A DNA stretch of 64,000 bases, from positions 57,954,119 through 58,018,118 of the forward strand of contig CM043952.1 of assembly GCA_014529385.2 (NCBI GenBank), in the 5' to 3' direction. Of this stretch, positions 16,125 to 27,900 are shown in pieces (the stretch's first letter is position 1; every line of letters starts with the position of its first letter). Position numbers and translations under genes: made by a program. This DNA comes from Adiantum capillus-veneris (Eukaryota > Streptophyta > Polypodiopsida > Polypodiales > Pteridaceae). Below the pieces are notes generated by a model. It ran no database searches, was not told the origin of the DNA, and was given only the letters and a program-made list of their open reading frames with translations.

Positions 16125-17066
16125 TAGTAGGCCTGGACAGGTCTACTATGACTTTGATTTTGTCTAGGTCAGTGGTTATGCCATTTCTTGAGACAATGTG
16201 TCCTAAGATGCGGCCTTGCCTAACCATGAAAATGCACTTTTCCGGGTTAAGACAGATGCGATATGTTCTGCATTTTTCAAATACCTTTTGTAAATGGTCT
16301 ATATGTTCCTCACGTAGAAGCGAGTGTACACAAAGATAATCCATGTATATTTCTAAGAATATTCTCAGGTATTCTTTGAACGCATGCGTCATTAACCTTT
16401 GAAAGGTAGCTGGGGCATTAGTTAAGCCAAAAGGCATAACTCGATACGTATAAATTCCCCATTCTGTGGCAAACGCTGTTTTGTGTTGATCCTCTATTGC
16501 AGTTGCCAATTGGTTATACCCTGAAAACCCATCTAGAAAGCAATAAGCCCGTTTCCTGGCCACCCTCTCAAGTACATGTTCTGTGTGATTGGCAAGGGAT
16601 AGTTATCCCTTATGGTGTCTGCATTTACCTTTTTGAGGTTTACGCACACTTGTAGTTTTTCGTTCTTTTTGGGGACAACCACAATGGGTGACACCCAATC
16701 TGTATGCTCGATTTCATAGATGAATTCAACATCCATCAGCTTGTCAATCTCCTCTTTGATTCGTTTAGCAAATGTGTCATTATATGTATAAGGACGCTGT
16801 TTGCTAGATTTGGCATCTGATTTCAAAGGAATTGTATGTTGGCATATCGATGGATCAACTCCTTTGAGGTCTTTGTAGGACCATGCAAACACATCTTTAT
16901 ACTTCTTGAGAAGTTGTGTTAGCAGTTCTTCTTCTTCAGGCTCTAAGTCGGTTGCGATATAGACCGGCTGAGGCTTCTCACCTCGTTCAGCGAGGTTTAT
17001 CCTTTTTGAATTTTCCGGCCCATCGTAAGATTCCTGGTTTGTTCTTTCCCTGACTGGTGGTGTCAT
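16087..17066 (-). pseudogene. Reverse transcriptase, element 1, with altered active site
   Basis: The N-terminal half (17066-16533) has DVFAWSYKDLKGVDP, then DWVSPIVVVPKKNEK and VCVNLKKVNADTIRDNYPLP. The C-terminal half (16563-16087) has FLDGFSGYNQL, MPFGLTNAPATFQRLM, the active-site box as YMDYLCVH, and GHIVSRNGI. The halves are joined by a frameshift near 16550. Element 2 has YMDDLCVH at the same place, so the second catalytic Asp has changed to Tyr here (codon at 16336-16338). That change alone would abolish polymerase activity. Confidence 0.92.
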
Positions 17067-17422
17067 TATGTTTTTTCTGTCCTGGATGGTGAATTTTCGA
17101 TAGTGTGATGGTACATTTATGTTTCCTTTTTCTGAATCTCCTTTATCATCACTATCTCCCTAAGTAGTCCATACCTCTCGTAAAGACCGTTTTAGTTCTT
17201 GGTATTTCTGTTTACGCTCTAGTTTTGTCCACTCTGGGTCTTTTGTTGTTTCTCTTTTTTATTTTTGAGATTTTGTTTCTGTTTTAGCTTTCCGTACTTG
17301 TCTTATTTCCTCTCACGTTCCTTCCCTTCAAACTTTTGAGAATCTTCCTGATATTTGATCTTTTACACAATCCTCTGCTTTGACAAGCATTAGATAGTGA
17401 GTTTTATCTTTTATCCTGGGCA

Positions 17423-18517
17423 TCAGGCTCTCTCTCGCTTGTTTTTTGCTCGTTTTCTCCTATAGTGTTCCTGGCATCTAGGGTGTTGATTAACAAAATC
17501 ATAAAACTTGATATTCTCTGTTTTCTCCCCACGCTCACTTGAGTTGTCTGAACACTCATTATCTGCATCGTTATTTACCTCCAGATGCTCAGAGAAGTTA
17601 TAAAACTCTTCTTGTTCTGGTAGTTCTAGCATCTCATCCCTTCCTGGTATTAGGCTTACCATGTAATAGGGTAGCACATCATAGCCATCCTTATCGCAAA
17701 ATTTTGTTGTTGGACTATCTATAATGGTACAGGCATCCAATGTTGCTAGTATGTGTTCCCATTCCAGAGGTTCTAAGGCATCTTCAGGAAAAGGTTCCGG
17801 AATATAATCCTTGTCCTCAATCGCTCTTTCTAAGACACATTCCTCTCTTTTTAAGCTCCCACAATGTGAATCTCCGCACATCCATAGCTCTTTTTGTTGT
17901 CCTAACCATGCTAGGAGTTCTGATCCCGCCATTGTAGCTGAATCAAACTCTTCCAATAGTGTTTGGTTCACATCCTTGTAACTATGGTCCTTCAAGTGAA
18001 TTTTGGTTGTTTTCTCGTCATGTCTGAGGTATATGTGGTCGTAACCCCAATCCCGGACCATCTTTAATTGTCTCATGAATGGTCTTCCCAAGATGATCTC
18101 GTAATTGTTCTTTTTGTCGAGATCGACTATTGCAAATGTATGTTCATACTCGATTCCGCATGAGGTGACATTCACTTTTTCTAAGAGTCCTAGAGGCTTC
18201 TCCATGAATCCATCCGCCACTTGCAATTTCATTCCGGTAGCTCTCAAAGCTGGTTTTTTCCATTTTTTCCAGATTTCCTTAGTGGCGATAACGACTCCTG
18301 CTCCACTGTCAAGAATAGCTTTGGAAACTACTCCTTGGAATTCTACTAGTAGCGTGGTGTTTCCATCTTCTCCCTCGCAATACTCTCCAACCTTGTTTAA
18401 AGGTATTGGCTTAGTGTTTAGTTGAGGCGTGTCCAATTCTCTGATCCCTTCTTGAAGCTTTGAGGTGGGGTCTTTCACTCCAAATTTTTCTAGGCATTTG
18501 CCTACTGTGGTCCACAT
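17423..18517 (-). CDS. Canonical retropepsin (PR1) and RT linker, element 1
   Basis: The longest intact stretch of pol, 364 codons. Residues 65-73 hold KAILDSGAG, the retropepsin active site, and residues 140-147 hold EIILGRPF, the ILG flap-strand motif. The protease region is residues 55-155. The remaining 200 residues are acidic and link to RT, ending in a basic cluster (RRKRAKNKRERA). It lies between gag and RT, the normal place for a Ty3/gypsy protease, and would cut Gag-Pol. In element 2 the flanking parts are present but the protease segment itself is missing. It is marked CDS because the frame is open, although the surrounding polyprotein is broken. Confidence 0.85.
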   Translation of the reverse strand: MWTTVGKCLEKFGVKDPTSKLQEGIRELDTPQLNTKPIPLNKVGEYCEGEDGNTTLLVEFQGVVSKAILDSGAGVVIATKEIWKKWKKPALRATGMKLQVADGFMEKPLGLLEKVNVTSCGIEYEHTFAIVDLDKKNNYEIILGRPFMRQLKMVRDWGYDHIYLRHDEKTTKIHLKDHSYKDVNQTLLEEFDSATMAGSELLAWLGQQKELWMCGDSHCGSLKREECVLERAIEDKDYIPEPFPEDALEPLEWEHILATLDACTIIDSPTTKFCDKDGYDVLPYYMVSLIPGRDEMLELPEQEEFYNFSEHLEVNNDADNECSDNSSERGEKTENIKFYDFVNQHPRCQEHYRRKRAKNKRERA

Positions 18518-18523
18518 GTTTGG

Positions 18524-19540
18524 TCATAACCTTAGGAGTTCGGCTAATGTGATTGTGCATGCCACCAAGGTGGACAGTAACTCAATCAACCCTTGTGAAT
18601 CCATCACTCTATTAGAAGAAAGTCTTTGAGATGGGATTGTTCTCACCTCAGACTTGGCTTCATACTCTCCTAGGTAAGAGGGTAGCATTTTCAGCGAGTC
18701 TGGTTGGATGTGCCCCAAACTAATTGATCCCTGGTCTCCCCCTTGTGAATGAATATCAAAGTTCATTTGCGATCTTGCCTCAAATTCTTCAATAGGAGGT
18801 AAGATCTCATTTTTGTCTTTTCTCGTGTTGTTCATGTGGTAACTCACCCTATGAGCTTTGTTGGCCTCACGGATTTGCTTCCACAGATCATCTAGACCGT
18901 TACAATCCTTACCCATTTCTACCAATGTTTTAGGCTAGAACTTGTCACTTGTCTCATCTGTTGTATTTGGCACTATGATAGGCTCTCCCCTAGACTCATA
19001 AGCATTCGTGAGTCTTTTCTTCATTTATACTTGTTCCTCTAAAGATGGTTTGATAGGGGTTGGAGCTGGTACTTCATGCCAATTTGCAGGTTTACCAAGC
19101 CGGTTTTCTATCAAAGATTGAGTTGTTTCAATCATCTTTCTACACATTTCCAACCTCTATTTTTCTATTTCAGCATATGGATAAGTCATCCATCTTTGCT
19201 CTTGGGTTTGGTTCTTTTTGAGTCTGGCTTCGTAAGCTTTTAAAATTGCATCTAACTGCTCATTTACCTTGTCTACCAGTACCGATCCTGCACTTTTGGG
19301 TTCTATTATTTCCTTGGGTGCTATGGTTGCCACAGTGTGTAAGCTTAGACTAGCTAGATCCTCTAACCGCTTTAATCTATCCTTTGTGTGTTTTAACTCC
19401 TCGGATAGAGCCGTTTACTCTCGTTATTTCCTGGTTTTCATACGCGCCTTTCTAGCTTTCCAAGTGCTTCTTTGATTTTTCGTTTTTGAACTTGGTGCAT
19501 CGGTTTTTGGCTCTTCAATTATAGGTTCGTTCGTCATTCT
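18524..19540 (-). pseudogene. Gag-protease linker, element 1
   Basis: Frames between the zinc knuckles and PR1. The 18524-18925 frame contains LKMLPSYLGEYEAKSE and ends CTITLAELLRL. Further upstream frames contain SAGSVLVDKVNEQLDAILKA. Element 2 has matching text (LKTLPSYLGDNEDES, CTLTLGELLKL, SGGSILVDKIFEPINATLEA), so this long linker is conserved in the lineage. It has no recognised domain. The 18926-19540 part has several stops. Confidence 0.65.
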
Positions 19541-19559
19541 TTGAGCTTGCGCTCGCGTC

Positions 19560-19800
19560 ACTGCCTAAATAGGTATTATTGTTTCGTTTTCTGACCCTCC
19601 ACTGGAAGTCACTACTTCCAGCATGTTCAAGGTAGTTTTTGCTCCTTTGCTCGAGTTCTTAGGGCAATCATGAATCAAATGAGTAACTCCACACTCGGCG
19701 CAATATGCGTTGACTCTAATGATTTCATCATGAGGACAGTCTCTTAGCCAATGGTCTCCGCCTCACTTGTAGCAGGGTCCTTTAGGTTGTTGAGGTGCTC
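19560..19800 (-). pseudogene. Nucleocapsid zinc knuckles, element 1
   Basis: Minus-strand reading gives two CCHC knuckles. The first is CYK-stop-GGDHWLRDC, in which the second Cys codon has become TGA (19763-19765). The second is CAECGVTHLIHDC, a perfect C-x2-C-x4-H-x4-C. Zinc knuckles bind the RNA genome for packaging. Element 2 has the same pair at 33466-33590. Confidence 0.75.
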
Positions 19801-19938
19801 CTTGAGCTCCTCTTTGCTGGTATGCATGTCTCTGTCCGCCCACGCCTCCATTGGCTATGAACAACAATGTTCATTCATCCAAGCTATATCTTCCTTCTCC
19901 TGCTCTCTGAGCAGTTGTTGGTGGTCCTGCACCTCCCA

Positions 19939-20995
19939 TCATGCTCCATGGTTCTGGTGTTGAGGGTTCTTCCGGTGGATAATAGGCAGGATTGGATAAT
20001 AGGTAGGATTTTCAGCATATCCATTGGGATCTTCATAATACGCATGCATAGACACCAAAGCCTTCTCTTTTGATTCGGTTATGGTTGGTGTGTATCTTAT
20101 GCCAACTGGTCGTATTCCTAGTAGGGGTAGTTGTTTCCCCAACACTAGTTGTGGTCTTTCTACACCTATAGGTCTTGGTAGGTTGCCTGCTTGATACCTA
20201 GGCATCGGTGGAATTTGAGGAGAAGCTACTTGATCTTGGGGAGCATAAGGTCTCTCTCTCATATATCCCTTGTTATAATAACATTCCTCCATCCCACGGT
20301 TTGTCCATTTTTGTTCAATAGCAAACCACTTGGGCTGTTTAGCCTGGGGTTTGGCGTACAAGTTAATATTTTTTAGCACTTCCTCTACAAGCTGCTCCTG
20401 GTTTACAGCTACTTCTCCTTTCTGTGTTGTCTTAAAAGACTTGCTTCCACTCTGTTGTGAGGATGAATCATCATCGAGATCCTTGGATTCACCCTCTTTG
20501 TAGACCGCACAATTATCTACAAGGTAAAGAGCCTCCTTAGTTAACTCATTTAACGCCGTGCTCCTCTTCATATGTAAGTCCTTTTGGAGATCTGCATTCC
20601 TTAGTCCTTGGATAAATATAAGCATAAGTCTGGACTGAGTTGGCAGTTCTTCCACAGGGCAGAACTTAACATATCTTTTTAGTCGTAAGGCTGTCTTTCG
20701 CACAAATTCCTCGTCTTTCTGTTTGAATTTATGGATTTGTGAGACTGTATTATGAGCTATCCCCCTTTGTGAGAATTCCTTGATAAACTCATCAAACACC
20801 TCCTCCATAGACTCAAAGTATACGCTCCACAGAGTCAAACCAAGTAGCAGCATCATCCTCTAGGGTTAGTCCAAACCCTGCAAATTGGGTAGGGAAGTCT
20901 AACACCTCTTCAGCTCTAATTACACGCACAAAGGCTGCTACATGATCTCTTGGATCTCTGTTTCCCGTGTATTTCTTGTTTACCCATTTTTGCAC
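19939..20995 (-). pseudogene. Gag capsid region, element 1
   Basis: Frame 20995-20813 holds DPRDHVAAFVRVIRAEEV and DDAATWFDSVE, the start of a plant Ty3 capsid. Frame 20856-19939 continues with EVFDEFIKEFSQRGIAHNT, FVRKTALRLKRYVKFCP and LPTQSRLMLIFIQGL. A Pro/Gln-rich part with WFAIEQKWTNRGMEECYY and GVERPQLVLGKQ follows. The two frames overlap, so a frameshift near 20830 breaks the gene. The C-terminal Pro/Gln part matches 32960-33300 of element 2, which lacks the capsid. Confidence 0.82.
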
Positions 20996-21364
20996 TTGAG
21001 AAGGTCTAAATTACGATGGTCTACAAATCTCATCATTGGATCTCCACGTCCTTATCGATATACCTCCTCTGGTCTTCTGTAGTAGGATGGTTTCTCTCCC
21101 AATGGTGCTCCTAAGCCATAATTTCTAACAGTTCTTGCAAGAGATAGTCTATGGGTGGTCTCCCAAGCTATGTTGACCCTTGAGTCTTTGGCTTACTCTC
21201 TCCTTGATACCATGAATAGAGTGGTGGTTCTTGTAAATTCCTTATCCCTCGTGTGGCTTGATAACCATCTCAATTTCGGTCTTGTTCTAATGTTGCAGTC
21301 TGTTGAAGACATGCCTACAATGATGGCTGGGTTGCTGGTGGTTTTGGTTGTTGAATGTCTGCGG

Positions 21365-22263
21365 TCAGGTAGAATGTGAGGTCACGTCATACTCCTCTGA
21401 AAAGGGATTTGTCGACTTGCTAGGGGTGTAGGTGGCTCTTGGCACTTCATCGAAGGCATATGTTGATGCTCCTGGAACTATTGCCTTTTCTACCTCCTCT
21501 GGGAGAAAACGTTGGTATTCTCGCCCGTACCTATCAACAAAAACGATATCCTTCCCCATAGCAATTTCATAAGAGAATAAGTAAAGAACCTTATCTTTGC
21601 TTAACTCGTTTGTGTATGGTTCTTTGCAAAGAACCTAAGAAACTATTCCCTCGCTCTCATGCTTGTAAATCCCCACATTCTCATTATAGGTTGAAACCCT
21701 GGTTGTTTCTTATCATACATAAAAATCGCTCCAGGTCGATCAATGTTTGGAGGCGGTTCTTGAGTTTCTGAAACCATTTTCCCCTTCGCCATGTTATCTC
21801 CATATATGTTGTAATCCTCAGGGTTAACTATCATATAGTGGTTCCCTTTTTGTCTCGGAATCTATCTCTATCATCATAGACTCGAATTATCTCCTGTCTC
21901 TTAGCCAGCCTTTCTTCAATACATATACACTTGCATCCTCGATAGTCAGAACAAACTAGGGTTACTCTCGAGTTTGTGCCTTCTAAGAAGATCACAGTGA
22001 ACTTGCAAAGGATTTAGGGAGGTGCTTCCTCGTGGCATTGGTCCGTCATAGGTGAAACCTCTTGGCTATTGACTACGCATCATGAAGAAGGATTTGTCTG
22101 ATGAAGTGTTAGTATCACTACCCTCCTCAATGATCAATGCTAGTGGATCTAACCTTGGCTGAGTTACACTCTCCTCGGTGGACACTAAGCTACCTTGGTC
22201 ACCTGCCACCTTTTGGTCTCTCAAAATGGATCTTCCTAATCTTAAATTCATCAAACTTAGCAA
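21365..22263 (-). pseudogene. N-terminal gag/leader peptide remnants, element 1
   Basis: Three short minus-strand frames (22263-22066, 21834-21643, 21559-21365) lie between the leader and the capsid. They are charged and contain GDQGSLVSTEESVTQPRLDP, PPPNIDRPGAIFMYDK and YGREYQRFLPEEVEKAI. They are probably the N-terminal part of gag, broken by stops, but no domain is recognised. No counterpart was found in element 2. Confidence 0.4.
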
Positions 22264-22269
22264 TGAAAT

Positions 22270-24046
22270 TTATTATAAATCCAACCACTCACCTAGCAAA
22301 GGATCAGTCTCCGCACAACTTCTTGCTTTGCTGCTGAATATACATGTACACAAGCGTTTAATTTTGGCAATCAAATCAAAGCATTTAACTGCTAGAGATG
22401 ATCTTAGTAATGATTGGTATAAGTGGAGAGTTAACCTCAACCACTAATGTATTTTATACACTGCTAATGTTCTGTATTAGGTCTGCTAATCTGGAACTGT
22501 ACTTCCTTCGGATGTTGGTCAATGTTGGTCAATTTACATGGAAAGTTTGAATTCAGCCTTTGTTCCGTCAAAAGGTCAAACAAGGTCCAAATTCACTTCT
22601 GAAAGAAGTTCTGGAATCCTTAAGTCAAATGGTACCTCACTGTCTAAGCTCAATCAAATTTTCTCTTCACTAAGCCCCAGTAGACATCCTACGCGTAGGA
22701 TGTCTCCTGCTCTGTTTTGCCTGAATTTTTGCACTATGGATTCCCCTTGATGTTCTGAGTCCACAGCTATTTTTACTTTTTTATTTGGACACCTAAAAGC
22801 TGTTCAATGGATCAAAAATTTGTTCCGGCAGCCTGCTGTTGGTCTTGATCAGTCTAATCAACTCCAATTTGGACCAAAATTAACTAGGAGGCTTGCCTCA
22901 TGCTATACAACACCCTGCTAGGCCTAGAGTCAGTTTCTGGCTTCAATTTCATGCAAAACACATTCTACATGTAGCATGTCTTTTTGCTCAGAATGGCTTC
23001 AAATGCACAGCACAGACTCCTCTTGAGGTGCTGATCACTTTGGTATGCTCAAATCTGGATTTGGAGTGCAAAATCACACAGATGACATCGTACGCGTAGG
23101 ATGTCTTTTTGGTCTGTTTGACCCCAGACTTGACCCACATCTTCCCCTTGATGTCAGCAACCCAGTGGTATGCTTAGATTTTGGTTTGGATTTCAAAAGT
23201 CCCCAATTTTAGCTGTTCTAGCCTTTTTTCAGTCAAAAGTGCTAAAGTCTGCTTAGAACCCGATTTTCTCACCCGAATGAGATGAAACCTCTCTCAGTCA
23301 CTCAATATATCATGCAGATCATGCTCATGCAGCCATCATATGCTTTTGGTCTTAAAATAATGTCTTGGCACAATTTGGGTAGGATGTCTGGAAATTTCAG
23401 TCTATCTGGTCTTATCCTGTCAAGATATGGTCAATTTTTTTCTTTCCAGGTGAAAATAGGGTAAAACCTACCTTCTGAACACACTGGTCAACTCAAACTT
23501 CCAAAATTACCACCAGATTAGGTTGTAGACATCCTACGCGTAGGATGTCTCCTGGCTTAAAATTAAATTTTTTCCTGACAAAAATGCTCATGATGCTCTA
23601 CAGCTCTATCAGAAACAGTTACAGTAACTTTTGGACTACTTCACTTTAGCTTTCAAACACACTTTTGCGTCTTTTACAACCTTGTGATGAATCTAACAAG
23701 CAAGTATACATGCATGAAGTGCTCTAGATCCAGAATCATGATGTCCTACTTACCCTACTCCTACTCCCCATGTGAAATGGTGTTTTGGTTACTTCCTGGC
23801 CTCTCCGGACTCTCAAGCTCTTCTCTCACCGCTTCTAGCACTCCAACTCCTACTCTCTACACCACAACTTAACTAAAAACTACCTAAGTCGAAGGATCTA
23901 GGCCAGACACACGCTCCCTAGACTCCCTCTAAGACATAGAGATTCCTCCACCCTCTGATCCTATCTAAATGTAAAACGAGACTCTTGGCAAGCCAAAGAA
24001 TCCCTATCCTCAAGGACTAGTCTCGGTCACCTACCTAAGGTTTTCG
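22270..24046 (-). promoter_or_regulatory. Element 1 leader (5' untranslated region) with palindromes
   Basis: Non-coding sequence between the primer-binding site and gag. It holds the same palindrome family as the ORF-X spacer, at 22682-22705 (perfect), 23083-23106 (arms with two changes) and 23527-23550 (perfect). A decayed copy lies near 22957-22981 and a lone half-site (GTAGGATGTCT) at 23379-23389. An LTR leader normally carries packaging and dimerisation signals. Confidence 0.85.
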
Positions 24047-24064
24047 TCCCCGACAGCGGCGCCA
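24047..24064 (-). promoter_or_regulatory. Primer-binding site of element 1
   Basis: On the minus strand, TGGCGCCGCTGTCGGGGA begins one base inside the 5' LTR. It closely resembles the primer-binding site of element 2 (TGGCGCTGTTGCCGGGGA). This class of site is used by Athila-like plant gypsy elements and is usually assigned to tRNA-Asp; the tRNA assignment is from memory. Confidence 0.85.
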
Positions 24065-24065
24065 A

Positions 24066-24991
24066 TGTTGGATGGATACGCCACGACGGACGTCAGCACA
24101 GCAAGAACTCACCTGACAAGATTTGTCAGCTAAGGACGAAGCTCAACCCACAGGCGCGTGGAAGCAAGCATAGGGTGTCAACCTACACTCAACTGACTCC
24201 TAACTAATTCCTACAGAGGTCTTTACCCAATGTCTAACTACAGCCTTCAGTAGTACATAAGAGGAAACTTCCTACTACGCTTTCTAGAGCCGAATACCCA
24301 TCAAAGGATCTCAAAACGCCACAGTACTTGAAGGAGACCCTACTTACACCAAGAGGTCACTCTCCCTAAGGTCTATGAACCAAAATCCCAACCCAAACAC
24401 CTAGTGCAAAATCACGTAGGATGTCTAGCCGAAATTTGAAGGTCGTCATTTCCAAAAACTAAAGTACCTAATGTGTAGCTCTACTCAATGTGAACGCGTG
24501 GATATGCTGCAATGCAAAATCGGACAACGTATGCTCACCGAATCACCAGATGAAGATCATAGATGGAGCTCGCAAAACCGGACCATATGTGCGCAATGTA
24601 GGTATTGGCGCGTAGCTCTCGTCGGGGGCAACACGCTGCACTTCTCCGCACTCGATTCTGACCACCGGTGCACGCGTAGCGTCAAGATGAAGCTCTCACT
24701 CTCTCGTACATAGTACACTCACTCACAAACTTCCAAAAACTTTTTAAAATGAAAAAGGTTTTTCATTAAGGTCAAAAAGTGGTATAAATACCTTACAATT
24801 CTCAAACCCTAATGTTCCAACTTAACCATCTACTCAATCTAAATGTCAAAACTGGGATACAATGTGGAAACTTCTATAAGCCCCAATGTTTACAAAGGTG
24901 AAATGGCGGGTTTTCTCAATAAATGAATAGTTACAAAAAATAATAATCTGCTGAGCAGTCATTTTTCGTTGGGTGTGTCCAGCTTCTAACA
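24066..24991 (-). repeat. Element 1, 5' LTR
   Basis: It pairs with 5499-6427 over its full length. A self-complementary TATA-like box (GGTATAAATACC, 24781-24792) lies about 200 bp from the outer end in the transcription sense, a plausible U3 promoter. The half-palindrome CGTAGGATGTCT is at 24415-24426, in what would be U5. Confidence 0.93.
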
Positions 24992-24996
24992 CCCAC

Positions 24997-27900
24997 TTAT
25001 AATTAAAGTGTGCACACACACACAAAACTGTGAGCATTCTTACAAAGATTGTTAAGGCTATCAAGAGGAGGACAAGCCTTGCAAAGAAGGAGCTGGGGAT
25101 GCACTACCACTGACCGGCCTCACCATGGATAGAGAATCTCTAGGTGTTTTTTTGTTATTTGCAACCACTAACATCTCTCTCATTCTCCAATTGACTACGA
25201 TGTAGACCTAAAGGATAATAATGTGGGAGGAAGTAGTGAAGCCTTGCACGAGATGATAGTAATATGACATCACCAACTGGTGCAAACTTAAAATACAGGG
25301 TCTCAAGTGTTGAATTTGCCAGCAATAGTGAAGTGGGAACAAACATACGATGCAAGTGTTGTTCAAGAGGGTTCAAAGCTTAAGCCATGGATCATGACCA
25401 CAAATATGAGTAGATTTAAGGCCGGATCATGACCACAAATATAAGTATATTTAAAGCCAAGTATAAGTAGATTTAAAGCTGCGAGCTAAGGAAGGATCTA
25501 GAGGAGAAGTCTACATCATCGGCGCTCTTGCCAGTAGTCATAGCTCGTAAAAATTTAATACCTTTGGATGCATTTTGTTGCAAAATTAAAGTAAAAGGTA
25601 AAAATACCTACAAAATTTTGAGGGAGTCAGTATAGAAACGTTTAAAAAATAGTTACGCTATTAGTTCAAAGTTTTGTGAAGGTACATGAGCACCCATTTC
25701 AATTTGATGACAAAGTGAAGAGATCTTTCCACAAAAACTCATTTATATTGGTTATGTCATTTCTCTAGATAGACAAGAAAATGACATGTTTGAGATTAAG
25801 TTTGTTGCAAAACGTTCCACCATTTTTACCACACCATAGAATGTTTATACAAAAAGTTTATAAATTCTATAAACAGTGCAGCTCATCATGTGAGAGATTC
25901 ATTACTAGTTGCAAGGATATTCCTTTGCTAGTGGATAAGTTTGTTTTGCAAGACTATCCAGCTCATAAACCCTTTGATACTCACACTAATCTAGCCATCT
26001 TTTTCCTTTTGGTCTATATCTTCAAATGTAGATTACCAACTTGGGTAAACTCAATGTATCTATTTTCCAAGTTTTTTGTAAAATCAGTCGTCGTCGTGAT
26101 AGTTCCTTTCAATTTCAAATTTCCCATCATCATCATCAAAATCTTGGTTTGTATCTAAAAGACCGGGCCTTTTTTACTTTGGTGGATTTGCTCGCTTTTC
26201 TCTTTGCTCGAAAAAACTTGCTCGGTGTGTGGTAAAACTCCATGTGTCTAGTGCACCATGGTTAATCTAAAAAAGTCAAGGGTCTAGTGCAAGTAGGAGG
26301 AATAAGAGAAATCTCTCCAAACAACAAGCCCTATAATCTAGCTCCATGTGGACGATAGAATATGTAGCATAACCAATGGGTCTAGAGATGACATCAACCT
26401 ATAGCTATGTGGGCAAGGCACTATGTGTCTCAAGATCCCTCAATAGCTAACTCTTGCCTAGCTCTAAGTCAACAACATGGTCAATGGAAATCTTAGATGA
26501 GATATGGATCGTGTCAACCTGTGGTGTGATAGGTGGTCAGCTCTTAGGTAACCATATCTTCAATGTACACAATATCTCAATGAATGTAGGTTAGTCTCTC
26601 CTCACCTATGGTTGTGAATGTCTAGCTTGTGTCAGCACTCACCATGGGTTAGGACTCTCGATAGGTCGTGAACATGGTCTAGATCTCTGTAGCATGGTTG
26701 TGATAAAAGAAACTATAGGAGATCTATGAGGATATGCTATTGTCTGTGGTCTAGGAACCCAAATCCGTCTATGTCCTCTATAAAATCCATGTGCCTCTAG
26801 TTACTGTCTAGATGTGAGCCAATCTTGGGATAAACCATCATGTGTACTGTTCCTCTCAATCCAGACTAGTATGTCATTACTAGATGGTCTAGTATGTGTA
26901 ACCATGTGAGGCATGTAAACGTATCTAGTGGCCCTACAATAATCTCTTTGAGATGATCTATATGCATGATATGTCCTAGCTCACTCATAGGTAGTTCTAC
27001 TCCGATGAACATCCTCTAAGGTAAGATTTACTTGATCTCGGGGTTTCTCAAGTGTTGTGGTAGGAGTCATTCTAGGAAAAATGATCTCTAAATCCTCGGG
27101 TTGACCTCTACTCTAGGAAATTGATGTCATGGTTTATAAGCACCTCATCTATTGTCCATGTGCCTCAAATCTGGAATCTAAATGATCAATCGTCATTAAA
27201 TCTGGATGTGGATGCCCGTGAGCATTTATCTCAATGGCAACATCTTTCTCTATCGTATTTGTAGGTATCTTGATATCTAATGGCTCAGTCGTAGTGTTAG
27301 TACTCTTGTGATCATGTCCATCATCAATATCCTCAAGTGTAGGCTCTAGTGGGACATTTACCACCATGATATCATCAATAAATGTCGAGTCTAGCACACT
27401 ATCTGTCTCTAGTGGCTCAATATTTGCCTCTAGCATAGAAGCAATTTCACTAGGTTGTATATCCTCTATAGAACAAGTAACAACCATTGGACTAGCATAG
27501 AAAAAATTTTACTAGGCTGTACATCCTCTATAGAACAAGTGACAACCATTGGAATAGTCATTCTAGGTGTCTCCGCTATAGTGCCCACTAGTATAGTTGT
27601 CCTATCTTCAATCTAGGCATTTGTGTCCATCTCAATCACTCTAGATCTCAATTGATCAATTGTGCTTTGAGAGAGAAAAAAATATGTGTGATGGAGATTT
27701 GGGAGGTGACCTAGTTGGAGAATTCTATTTAGTAGGTGTATGTGGATTGTATGTGGTCATCACTACAAGATCTTGGCCATGCCGTGGAGACTAGGGCAAT
27801 TCCATCATCAAGGAATATCGAGTACCATTTGTGTCCCTATATATCGTATCACAAGGATCTCTAACAAGATATATTATAAGGCTCATGGCTGGCTCAAAAT

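Larger units (their letters stand above)
5499..24991 (-). mobile_element. Element 1: 19.5-kb Ty3/gypsy-type LTR retrotransposon
   Basis: Two LTRs of about 0.93 kb in the same orientation bound the element (5499-6427 and 24066-24991); both begin TGTTGGA and end TCTAACA as written on the plus strand. Flanking pentamers ACCAC (5494-5498) and CCCAC (24992-24996) agree at four of five bases, as expected for an aged target-site duplication. A primer-binding site lies inside the right LTR and a purine tract inside the left LTR, so transcription runs right to left. Order in that sense: leader with palindromes, gag, zinc knuckles, linker, protease 1, RT, RNase H, two H2C2 modules, integrase, protease 2, basic tail, spacer with palindromes, coiled-coil ORF-X, 3' LTR. 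RT-RNaseH-INT order places it in Ty3/gypsy (Metaviridae). No chromodomain was seen. Stops, frameshifts and a lost RT aspartate show it is dead. By eye the LTRs differ at roughly one base in ten to twelve, so the insertion is old. Confidence 0.93.
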
